A stretch of DNA of 64,000 bases, taken from positions 1 to 64,000 of the forward strand of contig NZ_NBOC01000017.1 in NCBI RefSeq assembly GCF_002104455.1, in the 5' to 3' direction. Each line of letters starts with the position of its first letter. The stretch's first letter is position 1. The DNA is from Colwellia chukchiensis (GTDB lineage: Bacteria > Pseudomonadota > Gammaproteobacteria > Enterobacterales > Alteromonadaceae). The position numbers and the translations under genes are program-made. The notes beneath the pieces were generated by a model, which was given only the letters and a program-made list of their open reading frames with translations, did not search any database and was not told the origin of the DNA. This document shows positions 1 through 9,867 of the stretch, in pieces.

Positions 1-36
1 AGCAGATATAAAACACTTCATACTTCCAGATAAAAG

Positions 37-68
37 AAAGCACCGAACGTTTCCACGTTCGGTGCTTT
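37..68. terminator. Bidirectional terminator-like hairpin
   Basis: A perfect 14-bp inverted repeat (37-50 with 55-68, core GCACCGAACG) closes a TTCC loop. A-rich sequence before it and T-rich sequence after it would let it stop transcription in both directions. It probably ends a gene lying just left of the window. Confidence 0.7.
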
Positions 69-394
69 ATATTCCGAGCCGATATCCGTTGCGATATAAG
101 GAATGATCCTTATCCGAACGGCATTAAATTATTATAATTAGGCTTTTTTATGCCCAACAACTATTTATACGCTCACATGAATGTGAGTACTTAGGTTTTG
201 TCTGGAGCATTAAACCTGTGCCACATGGCTGTGAGTCTTTAGCTTTTGTTTTTTTAACATATTAGCAAAACAAGCGATAGCAAGGCTTATTATCGTTAAG
301 TGATCACTTGACAGTAATGGCATATGACGTACCGTTGCAGGCATTGTAAACTTCCGGTAACTTAGGCTCAGTAATAGCGCAGCCATAAGCGTCT
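69..394. other. Intergenic stretch with a short imperfect direct repeat
   Basis: No gene is visible. Two related segments of about 28 bases occur 48 bases apart, starting at 174 (CACATGAATGTGAG) and 222 (CACATGGCTGTGAG). Each is followed by a TTAGNTTTTGT tail, and each contains a small CACAT/ATGTG-type dyad. Their role is unknown. Confidence 0.5.
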
Positions 395-1015
395 ATGCAA
401 ATCAGTAGCAGGAGCTTTATTTTGTCTGAAAACTTCAACCAGTTGGTTAATAACGTACGGCAATGCACATTGTGCGAAGACTCCTTAGCGCTTGGGGCAA
501 ACCCTGTGATTCAAATATCAACAAATGCCAAAATTCTTATTGCCGGTCAAGCTCCTGGGCTTAAAGTACATCGGTCTAGCATTCCATTTATGGATCAAAG
601 TGGTGACAGGTTGCGCGCATGGTTGAAGGTTGAGCAGAAAACATTTTATGACCCAACCCTATTTGCCATTTTACCCATGGGTTTTTGTTACCCTGGGCGG
701 GGAAAGTCTGGCGACTTAGCACCGATTGGGGCCTGTGCAAAACAATGGCGTGAAAAGTTACTCGCACATTTAACACAACTCGAGTTAATCATTGCTATCG
801 GTAGCTATGCACAAAACTACCACTTAGGCACGCGAAAAAAAGTGAACTTAACGCAAACCGTGAAAAGCTGGCAAAGTTATACTGAAAACACCCGTTTACC
901 TATTTTACCCTTACCTCACCCTAGCCCACGAAATAATATCTGGTTGAAGAAAAACCCATGGTTTGAGCAAGACGTATTGCCCTACTTACAACATAAAATA
1001 AAAAATATAGTATAA
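395..1015 (+). CDS. Uracil-DNA glycosylase family protein
   Basis: The 206-residue protein belongs to the uracil-DNA glycosylase superfamily. It shows the N-terminal motif GQAPG at residues 51-55, which in this fold forms the water-activating/uracil-binding loop. Near the C-terminus is LPHPSPRN, the leucine-loop/His motif. A CTLC pair near residue 24 resembles one half of the cysteine pattern of [4Fe-4S] family 4/5 enzymes, but I cannot see a full four-cysteine set, so the cluster is doubtful. The likely role is base-excision repair in the cytoplasm. The exact subfamily is uncertain because many members of this group are described only as UDG-like. The gene stands alone ahead of pqiA. Confidence 0.8.
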   Translation: MQISSRSFILSENFNQLVNNVRQCTLCEDSLALGANPVIQISTNAKILIAGQAPGLKVHRSSIPFMDQSGDRLRAWLKVEQKTFYDPTLFAILPMGFCYPGRGKSGDLAPIGACAKQWREKLLAHLTQLELIIAIGSYAQNYHLGTRKKVNLTQTVKSWQSYTENTRLPILPLPHPSPRNNIWLKKNPWFEQDVLPYLQHKIKNIV

Positions 1016-1158
1016 ACCGACAGCACAAGAACAGGGAGCCTCTCGACACCCGCCCGAGTCTTCTTGAAAAATTAGCCAATTATAGATCAGTGATTTATGC
1101 TAGGTGAAATAATCAAGGATAAAATCAGCTTAAGTGACATTGGAAAGTGGCAAGTAAC

Positions 1159-2337
1159 ATGCAAAGCATTAATCAACCAATGAATGAAGTTCAGTGTCAC
1201 GAATGTGCACTGATGGTAAAACTGCCGAACTTAAAAGAAAACCAAAAAGCACAATGCCCACGTTGTGCTTGCACATTGAGCGCTCATCATCGCAATGCCG
1301 AAGCACGAATTATTGCCTTTGCCATTAGCGCCTTGATTTTTTTATTAGCCTCGTTACCGTTTAACTTCCTCTCCTTTCGCAGTAAAGGGCTCGAAAATGA
1401 TTTTGAGCTCATCAACAGCATTTTTATTTTGATCGACATTAACTACCATCTGCTAGCCCTGATCGAGTTACTAACAATTTTTGCGATTCCTAGTATCGTG
1501 TTATTAGCGGTAATTTATTTACTCACCCCTTTACATAAAGGCCTCTACCCTAAACATGGACGAAAAGTACTCTCGTTAATATTTAAACTTTTACCTTGGT
1601 GTATGGGCGAAATATTTCTCATTGGTGCGCTTGTTAGCTTAATAAAAATTACCGCAATGGCTGATATCTCATTAGGTATGTCATTTTATGCCTTTGTATT
1701 TTTTTCTATAGCCATGACCTTAGTTACCCTACATTTAGATAAGCAACAGTTAACGCAATTACTCATTAACGCAGAAAAAAGCCAGCAAATCGAAGTTCAA
1801 GACAGCCAATACAAAGTCGCGCAAGAAGAGCCAGTTAGCCACAGCTTAAGTGTACAAAAAACCTGGGCGCTACTTTTTACCGCATTAATTTTATATATAC
1901 CCGCAAATGCCTTTCCCATTATGAGCACACACTTATTTGGACAAGATGAGCCGAGCACCATAATAGGAGGCGTGAGCTTATTATGGCAACTTGGTTCTTA
2001 CCCTATTGCGGTTATTATTTTTATCGCTAGTGTTATCATCCCGATTGCTAAAATTTTAGTACTCGCTTGGTTAAATTATAGTGTCCAAAAACAAAGCGAT
2101 AGATTAAGCTTAGAAAGAGTAAAGTGGTACCGGCTCGCTGAATTTGTTGGCCGTTGGTCAATGATAGATGTTTTTGTCGTTATCGTACTGGTGAGCTTGA
2201 TACAACTTGGACCGACCATGAGTATTATGCCAGGCGGCGCCACTTTAGCATTTTCAGGCGTGGTGATTTTTACCATGCTAGCCGCCATGAGTTTTGAGCC
2301 AAAGTTAATATGGAAAAACAACGAATCTTATGAATAA
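1159..2337 (+). CDS. pqiA: Paraquat-inducible protein A (PqiA-type membrane protein)
   Basis: This inner-membrane protein belongs to the PqiABC (MCE) lipid-trafficking system between inner and outer membrane. The sequence begins with a zinc-ribbon-like segment with two CxxC pairs (CHEC and CPRC), followed by hydrophobic helices in two homologous halves. Its length of about 392 residues fits the family (E. coli PqiA is slightly above 400). A GTG at 1147 could extend it by four residues. I prefer ATG 1159 because the purine-rich GGAAAG at 1142-1147 would overlap the GTG. It overlaps pqiB by 8 bases, which implies translational coupling. As the first gene of the operon it probably anchors the PqiB tunnel; that part is family knowledge. 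Confidence 0.93.
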   Translation: MQSINQPMNEVQCHECALMVKLPNLKENQKAQCPRCACTLSAHHRNAEARIIAFAISALIFLLASLPFNFLSFRSKGLENDFELINSIFILIDINYHLLALIELLTIFAIPSIVLLAVIYLLTPLHKGLYPKHGRKVLSLIFKLLPWCMGEIFLIGALVSLIKITAMADISLGMSFYAFVFFSIAMTLVTLHLDKQQLTQLLINAEKSQQIEVQDSQYKVAQEEPVSHSLSVQKTWALLFTALILYIPANAFPIMSTHLFGQDEPSTIIGGVSLLWQLGSYPIAVIIFIASVIIPIAKILVLAWLNYSVQKQSDRLSLERVKWYRLAEFVGRWSMIDVFVVIVLVSLIQLGPTMSIMPGGATLAFSGVVIFTMLAAMSFEPKLIWKNNESYE

Positions 2338-3988
2338 CTCTTCAACACCAGAAGCAAATGTAAAGCCGGTTAAAACCGTTTCCCCCATCTGGTTTGTACC
2401 TTTAATTGCCGTTTTTATTGGCTGTTGGATGCTTTATTATCAGTTAAGTACCGAAGGAACTGAAATTAAAATACACTTTGCCACAGCGGAAGGAATGGAG
2501 GCCGGCAAAACCAAAATAAAATCACGCAATGTAGATATTGGTGAAGTCAGTAAAATAGAGCTTAATCAAACTGGCAATGGCGTTATTGTTACAGCAAAGA
2601 TTAAAGCGAGCGCTGAGCAGTTTTTAGTGGCCGACAGCATGTTTTGGGTTGTTGCGCCACAAATATCTCACACCGGCGTTTCTGGCTTAAGTACATTAAT
2701 CTCTGGCGTCTATATTGAAATATCGCCTGGCAAAAGCCAAAGTGAGCGACTGCAATTCGACGCCTTAAACTCGCCACCGGTAACACCTGTTGACACTCCC
2801 GGCTTGCATATTACCTTAAACAGTGATGATCAATTTGCTTACGCAAAAGGTGATCCAATTATCTATAAAGGGCTAACGGTTGGCCAATTTGAAGATATCT
2901 ACTTCAATTTTGATGAACGCGTCGTCTATTACAATGTGTTTATTAAAGCGCCTTATCATCAACTACTAACAAGTAATACTAAATTTTGGGATGTTAGTGG
3001 TATACAGTTTGATTTAAATGCCGATGGCATTTCCGTAAAAACCGGCAACTTTGAAACCATGTTAACCAATGGTGTCACCTTTGGTATTCCAGATGGCATG
3101 CCTGTTGGCGAAAAAATTGGTGAACGTTCATATTTTGATATTTATAAAAACCAAGACGCCGCCGATGACGAAAGGTATCGACGCTCCATTGAATTTGTAG
3201 TGCTGGTGAGCGATTCCATTCGTGGTTTATCTGTTGGCGCTCCTGTTGAATATCGCGGCGTGCAAATAGGCCAAGTGAGCTCAACCAATATGGCACTAAA
3301 AATTGCTGACGAAAATATCACTAAAAACGACTTTAAAATTCCGGTATTAATCAGTCTTCAACCAGGTCGCATTGGGCTACCTGATAATGAACAAGGCCAA
3401 CGCATTATGGCTGAGCAAAATATGCAATGGATCAAACACGGCCTAAATGCTGTATTGCGAACCGGCAATCTGTTAACGGGGAGCCTTTATGTCGACCTGC
3501 AGCACAATAAAGACCAAGCAAGCCGCGAAACTCAGCAATACGGTGAGTACGCCGTTATTCCAACTAGCAGCGATAACTTTGCACAAATGACTGCCAAGGC
3601 TGAACAGTTTATGGATAATTTAAATAATATCCCACTTCACTCCTTAAGTAACAATGCTAACCATTTGATGCAAGAAATAGGCGAAAGCGCACAGGCGATA
3701 GCAAAAATGAGCGAAAGTCTTGAAGCATTACTAAGTGATGTCAAGCAACAGCAAGTTAGCAGTGAGCTTAGTAATACTTTACAAAGTATCAATCTGCTCA
3801 CTAAAGACTTATCATCGGGTTCACAAGCCTATCAAGACGTACGAACAACGTTAAAAACCTTAACCGCGACCATGAATGAGTTAAAACCCTTACTAAAACA
3901 ACTTAAGCATCAACCCAATAGTTTAATATTTAACAACGGTGTCACAACAGAGCCAGAGCCTAGCAAACACAGTGGAGCGCAGCAATGA
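2330..3988 (+). CDS. pqiB: PqiB, intermembrane MCE-domain transport protein
   Basis: The 552-residue protein has one N-terminal transmembrane helix (around residues 18-38, WFVPLIAVFIGCWML) and then three MCE domains, roughly at 45-140, 155-250 and 285-400. The C-terminus is helical and coiled-coil-like (about 415-530). This is the architecture of E. coli PqiB, which forms a hexameric tunnel across the periplasm for lipids. It overlaps pqiA by 8 bases and pqiC by 4, so the three genes form one tightly coupled operon. Nothing appears truncated. Confidence 0.95.
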   Translation: MNNSSTPEANVKPVKTVSPIWFVPLIAVFIGCWMLYYQLSTEGTEIKIHFATAEGMEAGKTKIKSRNVDIGEVSKIELNQTGNGVIVTAKIKASAEQFLVADSMFWVVAPQISHTGVSGLSTLISGVYIEISPGKSQSERLQFDALNSPPVTPVDTPGLHITLNSDDQFAYAKGDPIIYKGLTVGQFEDIYFNFDERVVYYNVFIKAPYHQLLTSNTKFWDVSGIQFDLNADGISVKTGNFETMLTNGVTFGIPDGMPVGEKIGERSYFDIYKNQDAADDERYRRSIEFVVLVSDSIRGLSVGAPVEYRGVQIGQVSSTNMALKIADENITKNDFKIPVLISLQPGRIGLPDNEQGQRIMAEQNMQWIKHGLNAVLRTGNLLTGSLYVDLQHNKDQASRETQQYGEYAVIPTSSDNFAQMTAKAEQFMDNLNNIPLHSLSNNANHLMQEIGESAQAIAKMSESLEALLSDVKQQQVSSELSNTLQSINLLTKDLSSGSQAYQDVRTTLKTLTATMNELKPLLKQLKHQPNSLIFNNGVTTEPEPSKHSGAQQ

Positions 3989-4608
3989 AAACGCTTGTCT
4001 GTATCACAGCCTTAGTAATATTAATGCTGACCGCTTGCAGCTCTACTAAGCGCATAGAGACACAATATTACTTACTCGACAGCCCAACATTAGCTAGCGC
4101 TGAGCCGATAGAGGTAACAAAAAGCAAGCCCACTATTTTGGTCACTGTTGCAACGTTACCTGAGTACTTACAACAGACTAATTTGCTGTTACAACTCTCC
4201 GATCATCAATTACATTTCGCTAAATTTCACCAATGGGCTGAGCCTTTACAAGTCGGCTTAGTCAATAGCTTAGTACGAGAGCTAAACAAAGACGCGGATA
4301 AAAACCACTATCAAGCTACCACCGACATAGCAACACCGTCATATGATGGTGAATTAAAACTTGTGGTCACGGCTTTTCAGCCCACACATCAGTCACAAGC
4401 CATGTTTTCCGGGCATTATACGCTCAATTCTTTTCAGTCAAACTCAGTGAAAAAACAACAAGCATTTCACTTAACTGTGCCGCTAAATGCAGATGGCTAT
4501 CACCACGCCGTAATGCAGTTACGCCAATTAGTCCAACAACTTGCTGCGCAAATTCGTCGTGATCTTATCGCAATAGCAGCTCAGCAGTCAGCGGCCAATA
4601 CAAAATGA
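3985..4608 (+). CDS. pqiC: PqiC-type outer-membrane lipoprotein
   Basis: The 207-residue protein starts with a lipoprotein signal (MKTLVCITALVILMLTAC, lipobox LTAC), so it should be acylated at Cys18. The remainder matches the PqiC/YmbA type (ABC-type transport auxiliary lipoprotein, DUF330): the early YYLLDSP strand and the FHQWAEPL segment are typical. By analogy it docks the PqiB tunnel at the outer membrane. The ATG overlaps the pqiB stop (ATGA), and its own stop overlaps the next gene in the same way. Confidence 0.92.
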   Translation: MKTLVCITALVILMLTACSSTKRIETQYYLLDSPTLASAEPIEVTKSKPTILVTVATLPEYLQQTNLLLQLSDHQLHFAKFHQWAEPLQVGLVNSLVRELNKDADKNHYQATTDIATPSYDGELKLVVTAFQPTHQSQAMFSGHYTLNSFQSNSVKKQQAFHLTVPLNADGYHHAVMQLRQLVQQLAAQIRRDLIAIAAQQSAANTK

Positions 4609-5087
4609 CTCCGGCGATAAAACAACTAGAGGATTTATCTTTTAGCTATCAGTTACACCAATATCAGCACGACAGTAATTGCCAATCTTATGGTGAAGAA
4701 GCGATAGCAAAACTGCAAGTGAATGCTGCGCAAGTCTTTAAAACCTTGGTGGTTCAAGTGGATAATCATGAGTTGGCTGTAGCCATTATTCCGGTACTAA
4801 GCACGCTCAATTTAAAAAAAATGGCTAAGTCGCTAAACGCCAAAAAAGTATTGATGGCTGAGGCAAAAGTGGTGCAAAAATCAACGGGCTATGTGCTGGG
4901 TGGCGTCAGCCCGTTTGGACAAAAAAAGCCATTAACTACCCTTCTTGATGACAGCGCCGAAAATTTAACGACGCTGTTTGTTAGTGGCGGTAAGCGGGGC
5001 TTAGAAATTGAAACCTCACCACAGAGTCTAATACAAACATTAAACGCAACTTATGCTAGTATAGGCAATAAGGTCACAGTTAGCTGA
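4605..5087 (+). CDS. ybaK: Cys-tRNA(Pro)/Cys-tRNA(Cys) deacylase YbaK
   Basis: The 160-residue protein carries the YbaK/EbsC editing domain: an N-terminal strand-helix unit, the central KTLVVQVD strand, the VLMAEAKVVQKSTGYVLGG region and the VSPFGQKK loop. The family hydrolyses cysteine mischarged onto tRNA(Pro) in trans. It is joined to pqiC by a 4-base ATGA overlap and is therefore probably co-transcribed with pqiABC, although a functional link is not obvious. Confidence 0.93.
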   Translation: MTPAIKQLEDLSFSYQLHQYQHDSNCQSYGEEAIAKLQVNAAQVFKTLVVQVDNHELAVAIIPVLSTLNLKKMAKSLNAKKVLMAEAKVVQKSTGYVLGGVSPFGQKKPLTTLLDDSAENLTTLFVSGGKRGLEIETSPQSLIQTLNATYASIGNKVTVS

Positions 5088-5130
5088 AGTCATTTAATAC
5101 CGTTCACACCATTGGCAGTATGTTTTCTTT

Positions 5131-5871
5131 ATGTTTAATAAACTTATTTTTTTCATTGCTTTCACTTTGTTATCGATAACCGGCTTTGCACAGCAGCCAT
5201 TTAAAGTAGTTGTCGGCTTGTCAAAGCCACCTTATGTGATTGAAGAAGCTCGCCTGGGCTTTGAAATTGAGTTAATCAGGCAGGTATTAATCAACATAGG
5301 TAAGGCACCAGAGTTTATCTTTACCCCCTATGGCCGTTCTGAAAAAATGCTGAAACTATCGGGGATTGATGCGGTAATAACCGTCAACGAACAAATGTTT
5401 CCTAACAATAAAAACTTAAGTGCCCCCTATATTAGTTATCAAAATGTTGCAATTTCACGAAAAAAGCAAGCCATTAGGCTTAATCAGATGGCCGATTTTG
5501 CCAATTACTCAATCGCTTCATTTCAACTTGCCCACAAAGTGCTAGGTCCTGAGTTTGCTCGTGCCGTGACCCAAAGTCCTGTTTATATGCAAGTGGCTGA
5601 ACAAAAAAAACAAGTGGAATTATTATTATTAAATCGCGTTGATGTACTGGTGATGGATATCAATATTTTCCTGCATTATTTACGAGAGCTAAAGGCGATA
5701 AAGCAACAAGATAGCATTAGGTTTCATTACATATTTCCGTTAAGTCCCTATCGCGTTGCCTTTAAAAATCAACAAGATGTCAGTACATTTGATCAGGCAA
5801 TGGCAAGCTTTAAGCAGAGTATTGCTTATCAAGAATTAGTGGCAAAGTACCAATTGAAAAGCCCCAATTAA
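5131..5871 (+). CDS. Periplasmic solute-binding protein family 3-like
   Basis: The 246-residue protein has a clear signal peptide (MFNKLIFFIAFTLLSITGFA, cleavage near AQQ) and the amino-acid-binding-protein (SBP_bac_3) fold. VVVGLSKPPYVIEE opens lobe 1, the GFEIELIRQVL helix follows, and a FHYIFPLSPYRVAF segment lies near the end. No permease or ATPase gene is adjacent, so it may be a stand-alone sensor or orphan binding protein, as is common in Alteromonadales. The ligand cannot be read from sequence. It converges on fdhD with only an 11-base gap. Confidence 0.8.
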   Translation: MFNKLIFFIAFTLLSITGFAQQPFKVVVGLSKPPYVIEEARLGFEIELIRQVLINIGKAPEFIFTPYGRSEKMLKLSGIDAVITVNEQMFPNNKNLSAPYISYQNVAISRKKQAIRLNQMADFANYSIASFQLAHKVLGPEFARAVTQSPVYMQVAEQKKQVELLLLNRVDVLVMDINIFLHYLRELKAIKQQDSIRFHYIFPLSPYRVAFKNQQDVSTFDQAMASFKQSIAYQELVAKYQLKSPN

Positions 5872-5882
5872 CCTTGGTTTTA

Positions 5883-6812
5883 TTATCTTGATACCGACAG
5901 TTCAGGCAGTAGACGCCAATCGCCATGATACAGGTTAAAACCCGAGTTTTTAACAAAGCCTATCAAAGTTAAATCAAAGCGTTTTGCTGCCAAAATTGCC
6001 AGCGCTGATGGAGCGCCCACGGCGATCAATACCCCTACACCCGCCATCACTGTTTTTTGCACAATTTCAAAACTAATACGCCCACTCACCAAGACACAAA
6101 CTGCCGTGCCGCTTATGTTGCCTTGAGTTAAACTCGCGCCAAACAACTTATCCAATGCATTGTGACGGCCGATATCTTCTTTTAGGTCAATTATTTTCCC
6201 TTGTTGATCAAACAGTGCTGCTGCATGTGAGCCACCAGTTTGAATAAATTGCGCTTGCACCGCACGCATGCTGTCGGGCATTTGGCAAATACGGTCGAAC
6301 GATAGCCAGTGTTTTTGTTGGCTTAAGCTCGGCGGATTTTTCATTTCTAACGATTTTAACGAGGTAGTACCACACAAACCACAGCTACTATAGGTGACCT
6401 GAAAGCGCTCTAGTGATTTCAGCTCAGGAATAATTCCGGCTTTTAATTTTACTTGCCATTGATTAGCCATAGCCTGGCTATCGGTATGCTCAGGCTCCGA
6501 CTCATCGAGTTCAGCGCACACACTTTCTAACTGCTGATACTGGCTAATAATGCCTTCGGCGAGCATTAAACCAATAATTAATGCTTTATCATCTCCTGGT
6601 GTACGCATGGTAATTGAGAACACTTGCTGCTGAAGCTTGGTTTGTTGGCTGTGTTGCCAACATAGTCGGATTTGCAGTGGTTGCTCGGTAAGTACATGAT
6701 CACGCTGTATCTCTCGCCCGCTGACACTATAGCTAATTTTGCTTACTTGTGTTGATGCATGCTTATTTGCTTTTGCCGCACTCAATGCTGGTCTTGAACT
6801 CATTGGTTTCAT
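5883..6812 (-). CDS. fdhD: Formate dehydrogenase accessory sulfurtransferase FdhD
   Basis: The 309-residue protein carries the FdhD signature: MRTPGDDKALIIGLMLAEGI early on, and the conserved CGLCG loop (within SSCGLCGTTS) holding the persulfide-carrying cysteines. The later motifs GGSHAAALF, DIGRHNALDK, SGRISFEIVQK and GVGVLIAVGAPS are also present. The family transfers sulfur from IscS to the molybdenum cofactor of formate dehydrogenases. No formate dehydrogenase gene lies in the window, so its client is elsewhere. The N-terminus is somewhat extended relative to the core, so the start could be a few codons further in. Confidence 0.95.
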   Translation of the reverse strand: MKPMSSRPALSAAKANKHASTQVSKISYSVSGREIQRDHVLTEQPLQIRLCWQHSQQTKLQQQVFSITMRTPGDDKALIIGLMLAEGIISQYQQLESVCAELDESEPEHTDSQAMANQWQVKLKAGIIPELKSLERFQVTYSSCGLCGTTSLKSLEMKNPPSLSQQKHWLSFDRICQMPDSMRAVQAQFIQTGGSHAAALFDQQGKIIDLKEDIGRHNALDKLFGASLTQGNISGTAVCVLVSGRISFEIVQKTVMAGVGVLIAVGAPSALAILAAKRFDLTLIGFVKNSGFNLYHGDWRLLPELSVSR

Positions 6813-6946
6813 CGTGTTGTTATACGCCTTTTGTAAAATGCATGTAGCACAAGCCGCTACCTAAAGAGATAAGTATTAGGCCGCGGCAAGAGTTTTGTTC
6901 GGCTATCAACTAATGCTTATTGCTACAACCTAGAGTGTTTAATAAC

Positions 6947-7576
6947 TCAATAATTAACATCTTTGCTGGTATAAGACGCCAGTAACGCGTTGACTTTTGC
7001 TTTTGGCGTTTTTGCTAAACGTTTAATGAAGCTAAATGAGATATTCTCTATACCATAGCCGGTATTAAGCTCTTGTAACATGATTAACCACAATTGCGCT
7101 GTCATTTCAGCATCAAATAACGCCCGGTGAAAGCGGCCATTAGCAGCAATATTTTTATAATCAATTAATGTACCTAATTGATGATTAGGTGCCTGTTGAT
7201 AAATGCGGCGCGCTAATAATAACGAGCAGGCAAACTCACCGCGAACCGTTTCGCCTATCCTATCAAATTCTGAGTTCAGAAAGCGCGCATCAAACGATGC
7301 GTTATGAGCCAATAAATTGCTGCCATCAATAAATGCCGCAAAGTCAGTCATTACTTGCTGACAAGATGGTGCTTTGGCCAACATTTGATTACTGATGCCG
7401 GTGTAACTTTCAATAAAAGGGCTTATCGGCTGCCCAGGATTCATTAAGGCTTGAAACCTATCGCAAACAATACCGTTTTCAAGTTTAACTGCGCCAATTT
7501 CTATGGCACGATCTCCTTGAACTGGCGATAAACCTGTGGTTTCAAAGTCTAGTACTATTAACGAATTGGCAAGCAC
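6947..7576 (-). CDS. 3'-5' exonuclease, DnaQ-like (DEDDh)
   Basis: The 209-residue protein has the exonuclease motifs of the DEDDh superfamily. Exo I is VLDFETTGL (Asp and Glu ligands), Exo II is LLAHNASFDARFL, and Exo III contains H-x4-D in FHRALFDAEMTA. It resembles the epsilon-like/PolC-type stand-alone 3'-5' exonucleases used in repair or RNA turnover. It lacks a C-terminal alpha-binding region long enough to argue for the true replicative epsilon. Monocistronic. Confidence 0.88.
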   Translation of the reverse strand: MLANSLIVLDFETTGLSPVQGDRAIEIGAVKLENGIVCDRFQALMNPGQPISPFIESYTGISNQMLAKAPSCQQVMTDFAAFIDGSNLLAHNASFDARFLNSEFDRIGETVRGEFACSLLLARRIYQQAPNHQLGTLIDYKNIAANGRFHRALFDAEMTAQLWLIMLQELNTGYGIENISFSFIKRLAKTPKAKVNALLASYTSKDVNY

Positions 7577-7776
7577 TAACGCTCCTTAAGCCTCACTGAA
7601 ACATTGCTAAATTATCACATAGTTTTTATCAATAAACAGCTACATCTTTACTGTTTTGCCAAGACAAACCAATGCCTTTATTTGCTTAAATATTATCATC
7701 TAGCTATTCTTAGCAAGCCTAAGTTTATAAACGTATGCAGTCACTAGATTAACACTCATTATATGGATAATAAAAA

Positions 7777-9852
7777 ATGCGCTACAGCCAGCTCGTATTA
7801 ATCATTGTTTTATCAATCTTGCTCTTACCTATTAGCAGTATAGCGAATGATAACACCCCACCATCTAAGCGCTTTACCGCGATGCGGGTGTTTGATATTG
7901 AATATGCCACCGACCCGCAAATTTCTCCTGATGGCAAAACCATTGCCTATGTTCGCCACACCATGGATCGCATGCAGGATAAAGATATTGGCCGCATTTG
8001 GCTACTGAATACTGAAAACGAAATGCATTGGCCTCTTACGGAAAACCAAGTCGCGTCGCACTCGCCGCGTTGGTCCCCCGATGGCAAGCGCTTGCTGTTT
8101 ATCAGTAAACATAAAACTCAAGCTGAATTACGAGTTTTTCATTTGGCAAATAAACAAAGCATGGCATTAGCGCCGTATTTAATCAGTGCACCATCTCGGG
8201 CTACGTGGTCACCTGATGGTCAGCTTATTGCGTTTAATATGTTTGTCAAAGCTAAAAAACCTAGCTTTGCTAGTGCTGTTTCTCAACCCGATGGCGCACA
8301 ATGGAATGACGCAGTTAAAGTCTATGATGAACTGATATTTCGCTTTGATGGTATGGGGTATTTACCTAAAGGCACAAATCAGGTTTTTACCCTCCCTATT
8401 GAAGGTGGTACGCCACGGCAATTAACTCACAGCGATGTGGATATGGAAGTTTCCAGTTGGTTAAATAATGAAACGATTTTAGTCACCGGCAACACCGCAA
8501 AAGATCGGGACTTAGACTTTATTGAAAGTGAAATCTATGCCATTGCAATGGGCGACTTATCTATCACGCCATTAACCACGCGTGATGGTCCTGATGCCGG
8601 TGCTATCGTCTCACCTAATGGTAAGTATATCGCATATATTGGTTATGACGATAAAGTGCTGTCTTATCAACAAAGTAATTTATATATCATGAATAGCGAT
8701 GGCAGTAATTCTCGAGAAATAGCCGCTGACTTTCCCGGTAGCATTGCGCAAATCAAGTGGGAGTCGACAAGTAAATCGCTACTGTTTTCGTCGGAAGATC
8801 AAGGCAATATCAATTTATATCGTACCGATTTAAAAGGTAAAGTTATTAAACTATTTACTGGTATTGGGGGTGGTTCTATTGGCCGACCTTATGCAAATGG
8901 TAGCTTTTCTGTTAGTCAACAAAGTAAAGCTAAAATTGCTTATATGGCGGGGTTTTCCGATCGCCCGGCTGAAATTGGCCTGAGCGACCACAGAGGCAAA
9001 AAACAAAAAATATTAACCAAGTTAAACGACGATCTCCTACCATACCTTGATATGGCCTCAGTCCAAGAACTGAAAGTAAAGTCCAGTCATGACGGTAAAG
9101 AAATTCAAGCTTGGGTAGCCTTTCCGCCTGATTTTAAGGCCGATGGCAGTTTTCCGATGATATTGGAAATACATGGTGGTCCTTATACTATGTATGGCCC
9201 TTACTTTGCCAGCGAAATGCAACGCTACGCCGCCGAAGGCTATGTTACCGTTTGGGCTAACCCTCGCGGTTCTACTGGCTATGGTGAAGATTTTGCCCTC
9301 GCCATCGACCGCGCCTACCCTGGCAATGATTATCACGACTTAATGACGGTAGTCGACGAAGTCATTGCTCGTAACTATGTTGACGATAAACGTTTATTTG
9401 TTACCGGTGGCTCAGGTGGCGGCATTTTAACCGCCTGGATCGTGACAAAAACGCAACGATTCGCCGCAGCAGCAGCTATTAAGCCGGTTATTAATTGGAT
9501 GACCATGGCCTTAGTTGGCGATATTGCCCCGTTTGTTAGACGACACTGGATACGTGAAGATCCTTGGTCTAACCCAGAAGCCTTTCTAAAATTTTCGCCA
9601 ATTAGTTACGTGGATAAGGTTAAAACACCAACACTATTAATGGTAGGAGAAGAAGATTATCGAACGCCAACATGGGAAGCCGAACAATTTTATACCGCAC
9701 TAAAAATGTTATCGGTAGATACCGCGCTTATTCGTGTGCCGAGCGCGCCGCATTACATAGCTGCACGACCAAGCTTATTGATCGCGAAAACTGACAATAT
9801 TATGGCATGGTTTGCAAAATATGATGTGGCAAAAAAAGGGCTAGCAGAGTAA
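7777..9852 (+). CDS. S9 family peptidase (prolyl-oligopeptidase/acylaminoacyl-peptidase type)
   Basis: The 691-residue protein has a signal peptide (first ~24 residues, ending SSIAND) and is probably periplasmic. An N-terminal WD40-like beta-propeller (about 35-420) has repeated SPDGK-type strands such as WSPDGKRLLFIS. The C-terminal alpha/beta-hydrolase domain carries the nucleophile motif GGSGGG with Ser546, the Asp in GEEDYRTP and the His in SAPHYIAARPS. The nucleophile elbow has Gly where most S9 enzymes have Tyr or another large residue; Ser, Asp and His are all present. The family cleaves short peptides, sometimes dipeptides or acyl-amino acids. Monocistronic, with a hairpin just after the stop. 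Confidence 0.92.
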   Translation: MRYSQLVLIIVLSILLLPISSIANDNTPPSKRFTAMRVFDIEYATDPQISPDGKTIAYVRHTMDRMQDKDIGRIWLLNTENEMHWPLTENQVASHSPRWSPDGKRLLFISKHKTQAELRVFHLANKQSMALAPYLISAPSRATWSPDGQLIAFNMFVKAKKPSFASAVSQPDGAQWNDAVKVYDELIFRFDGMGYLPKGTNQVFTLPIEGGTPRQLTHSDVDMEVSSWLNNETILVTGNTAKDRDLDFIESEIYAIAMGDLSITPLTTRDGPDAGAIVSPNGKYIAYIGYDDKVLSYQQSNLYIMNSDGSNSREIAADFPGSIAQIKWESTSKSLLFSSEDQGNINLYRTDLKGKVIKLFTGIGGGSIGRPYANGSFSVSQQSKAKIAYMAGFSDRPAEIGLSDHRGKKQKILTKLNDDLLPYLDMASVQELKVKSSHDGKEIQAWVAFPPDFKADGSFPMILEIHGGPYTMYGPYFASEMQRYAAEGYVTVWANPRGSTGYGEDFALAIDRAYPGNDYHDLMTVVDEVIARNYVDDKRLFVTGGSGGGILTAWIVTKTQRFAAAAAIKPVINWMTMALVGDIAPFVRRHWIREDPWSNPEAFLKFSPISYVDKVKTPTLLMVGEEDYRTPTWEAEQFYTALKMLSVDTALIRVPSAPHYIAARPSLLIAKTDNIMAWFAKYDVAKKGLAE

Positions 9853-9867
9853 CGCTAAGTAATAACG

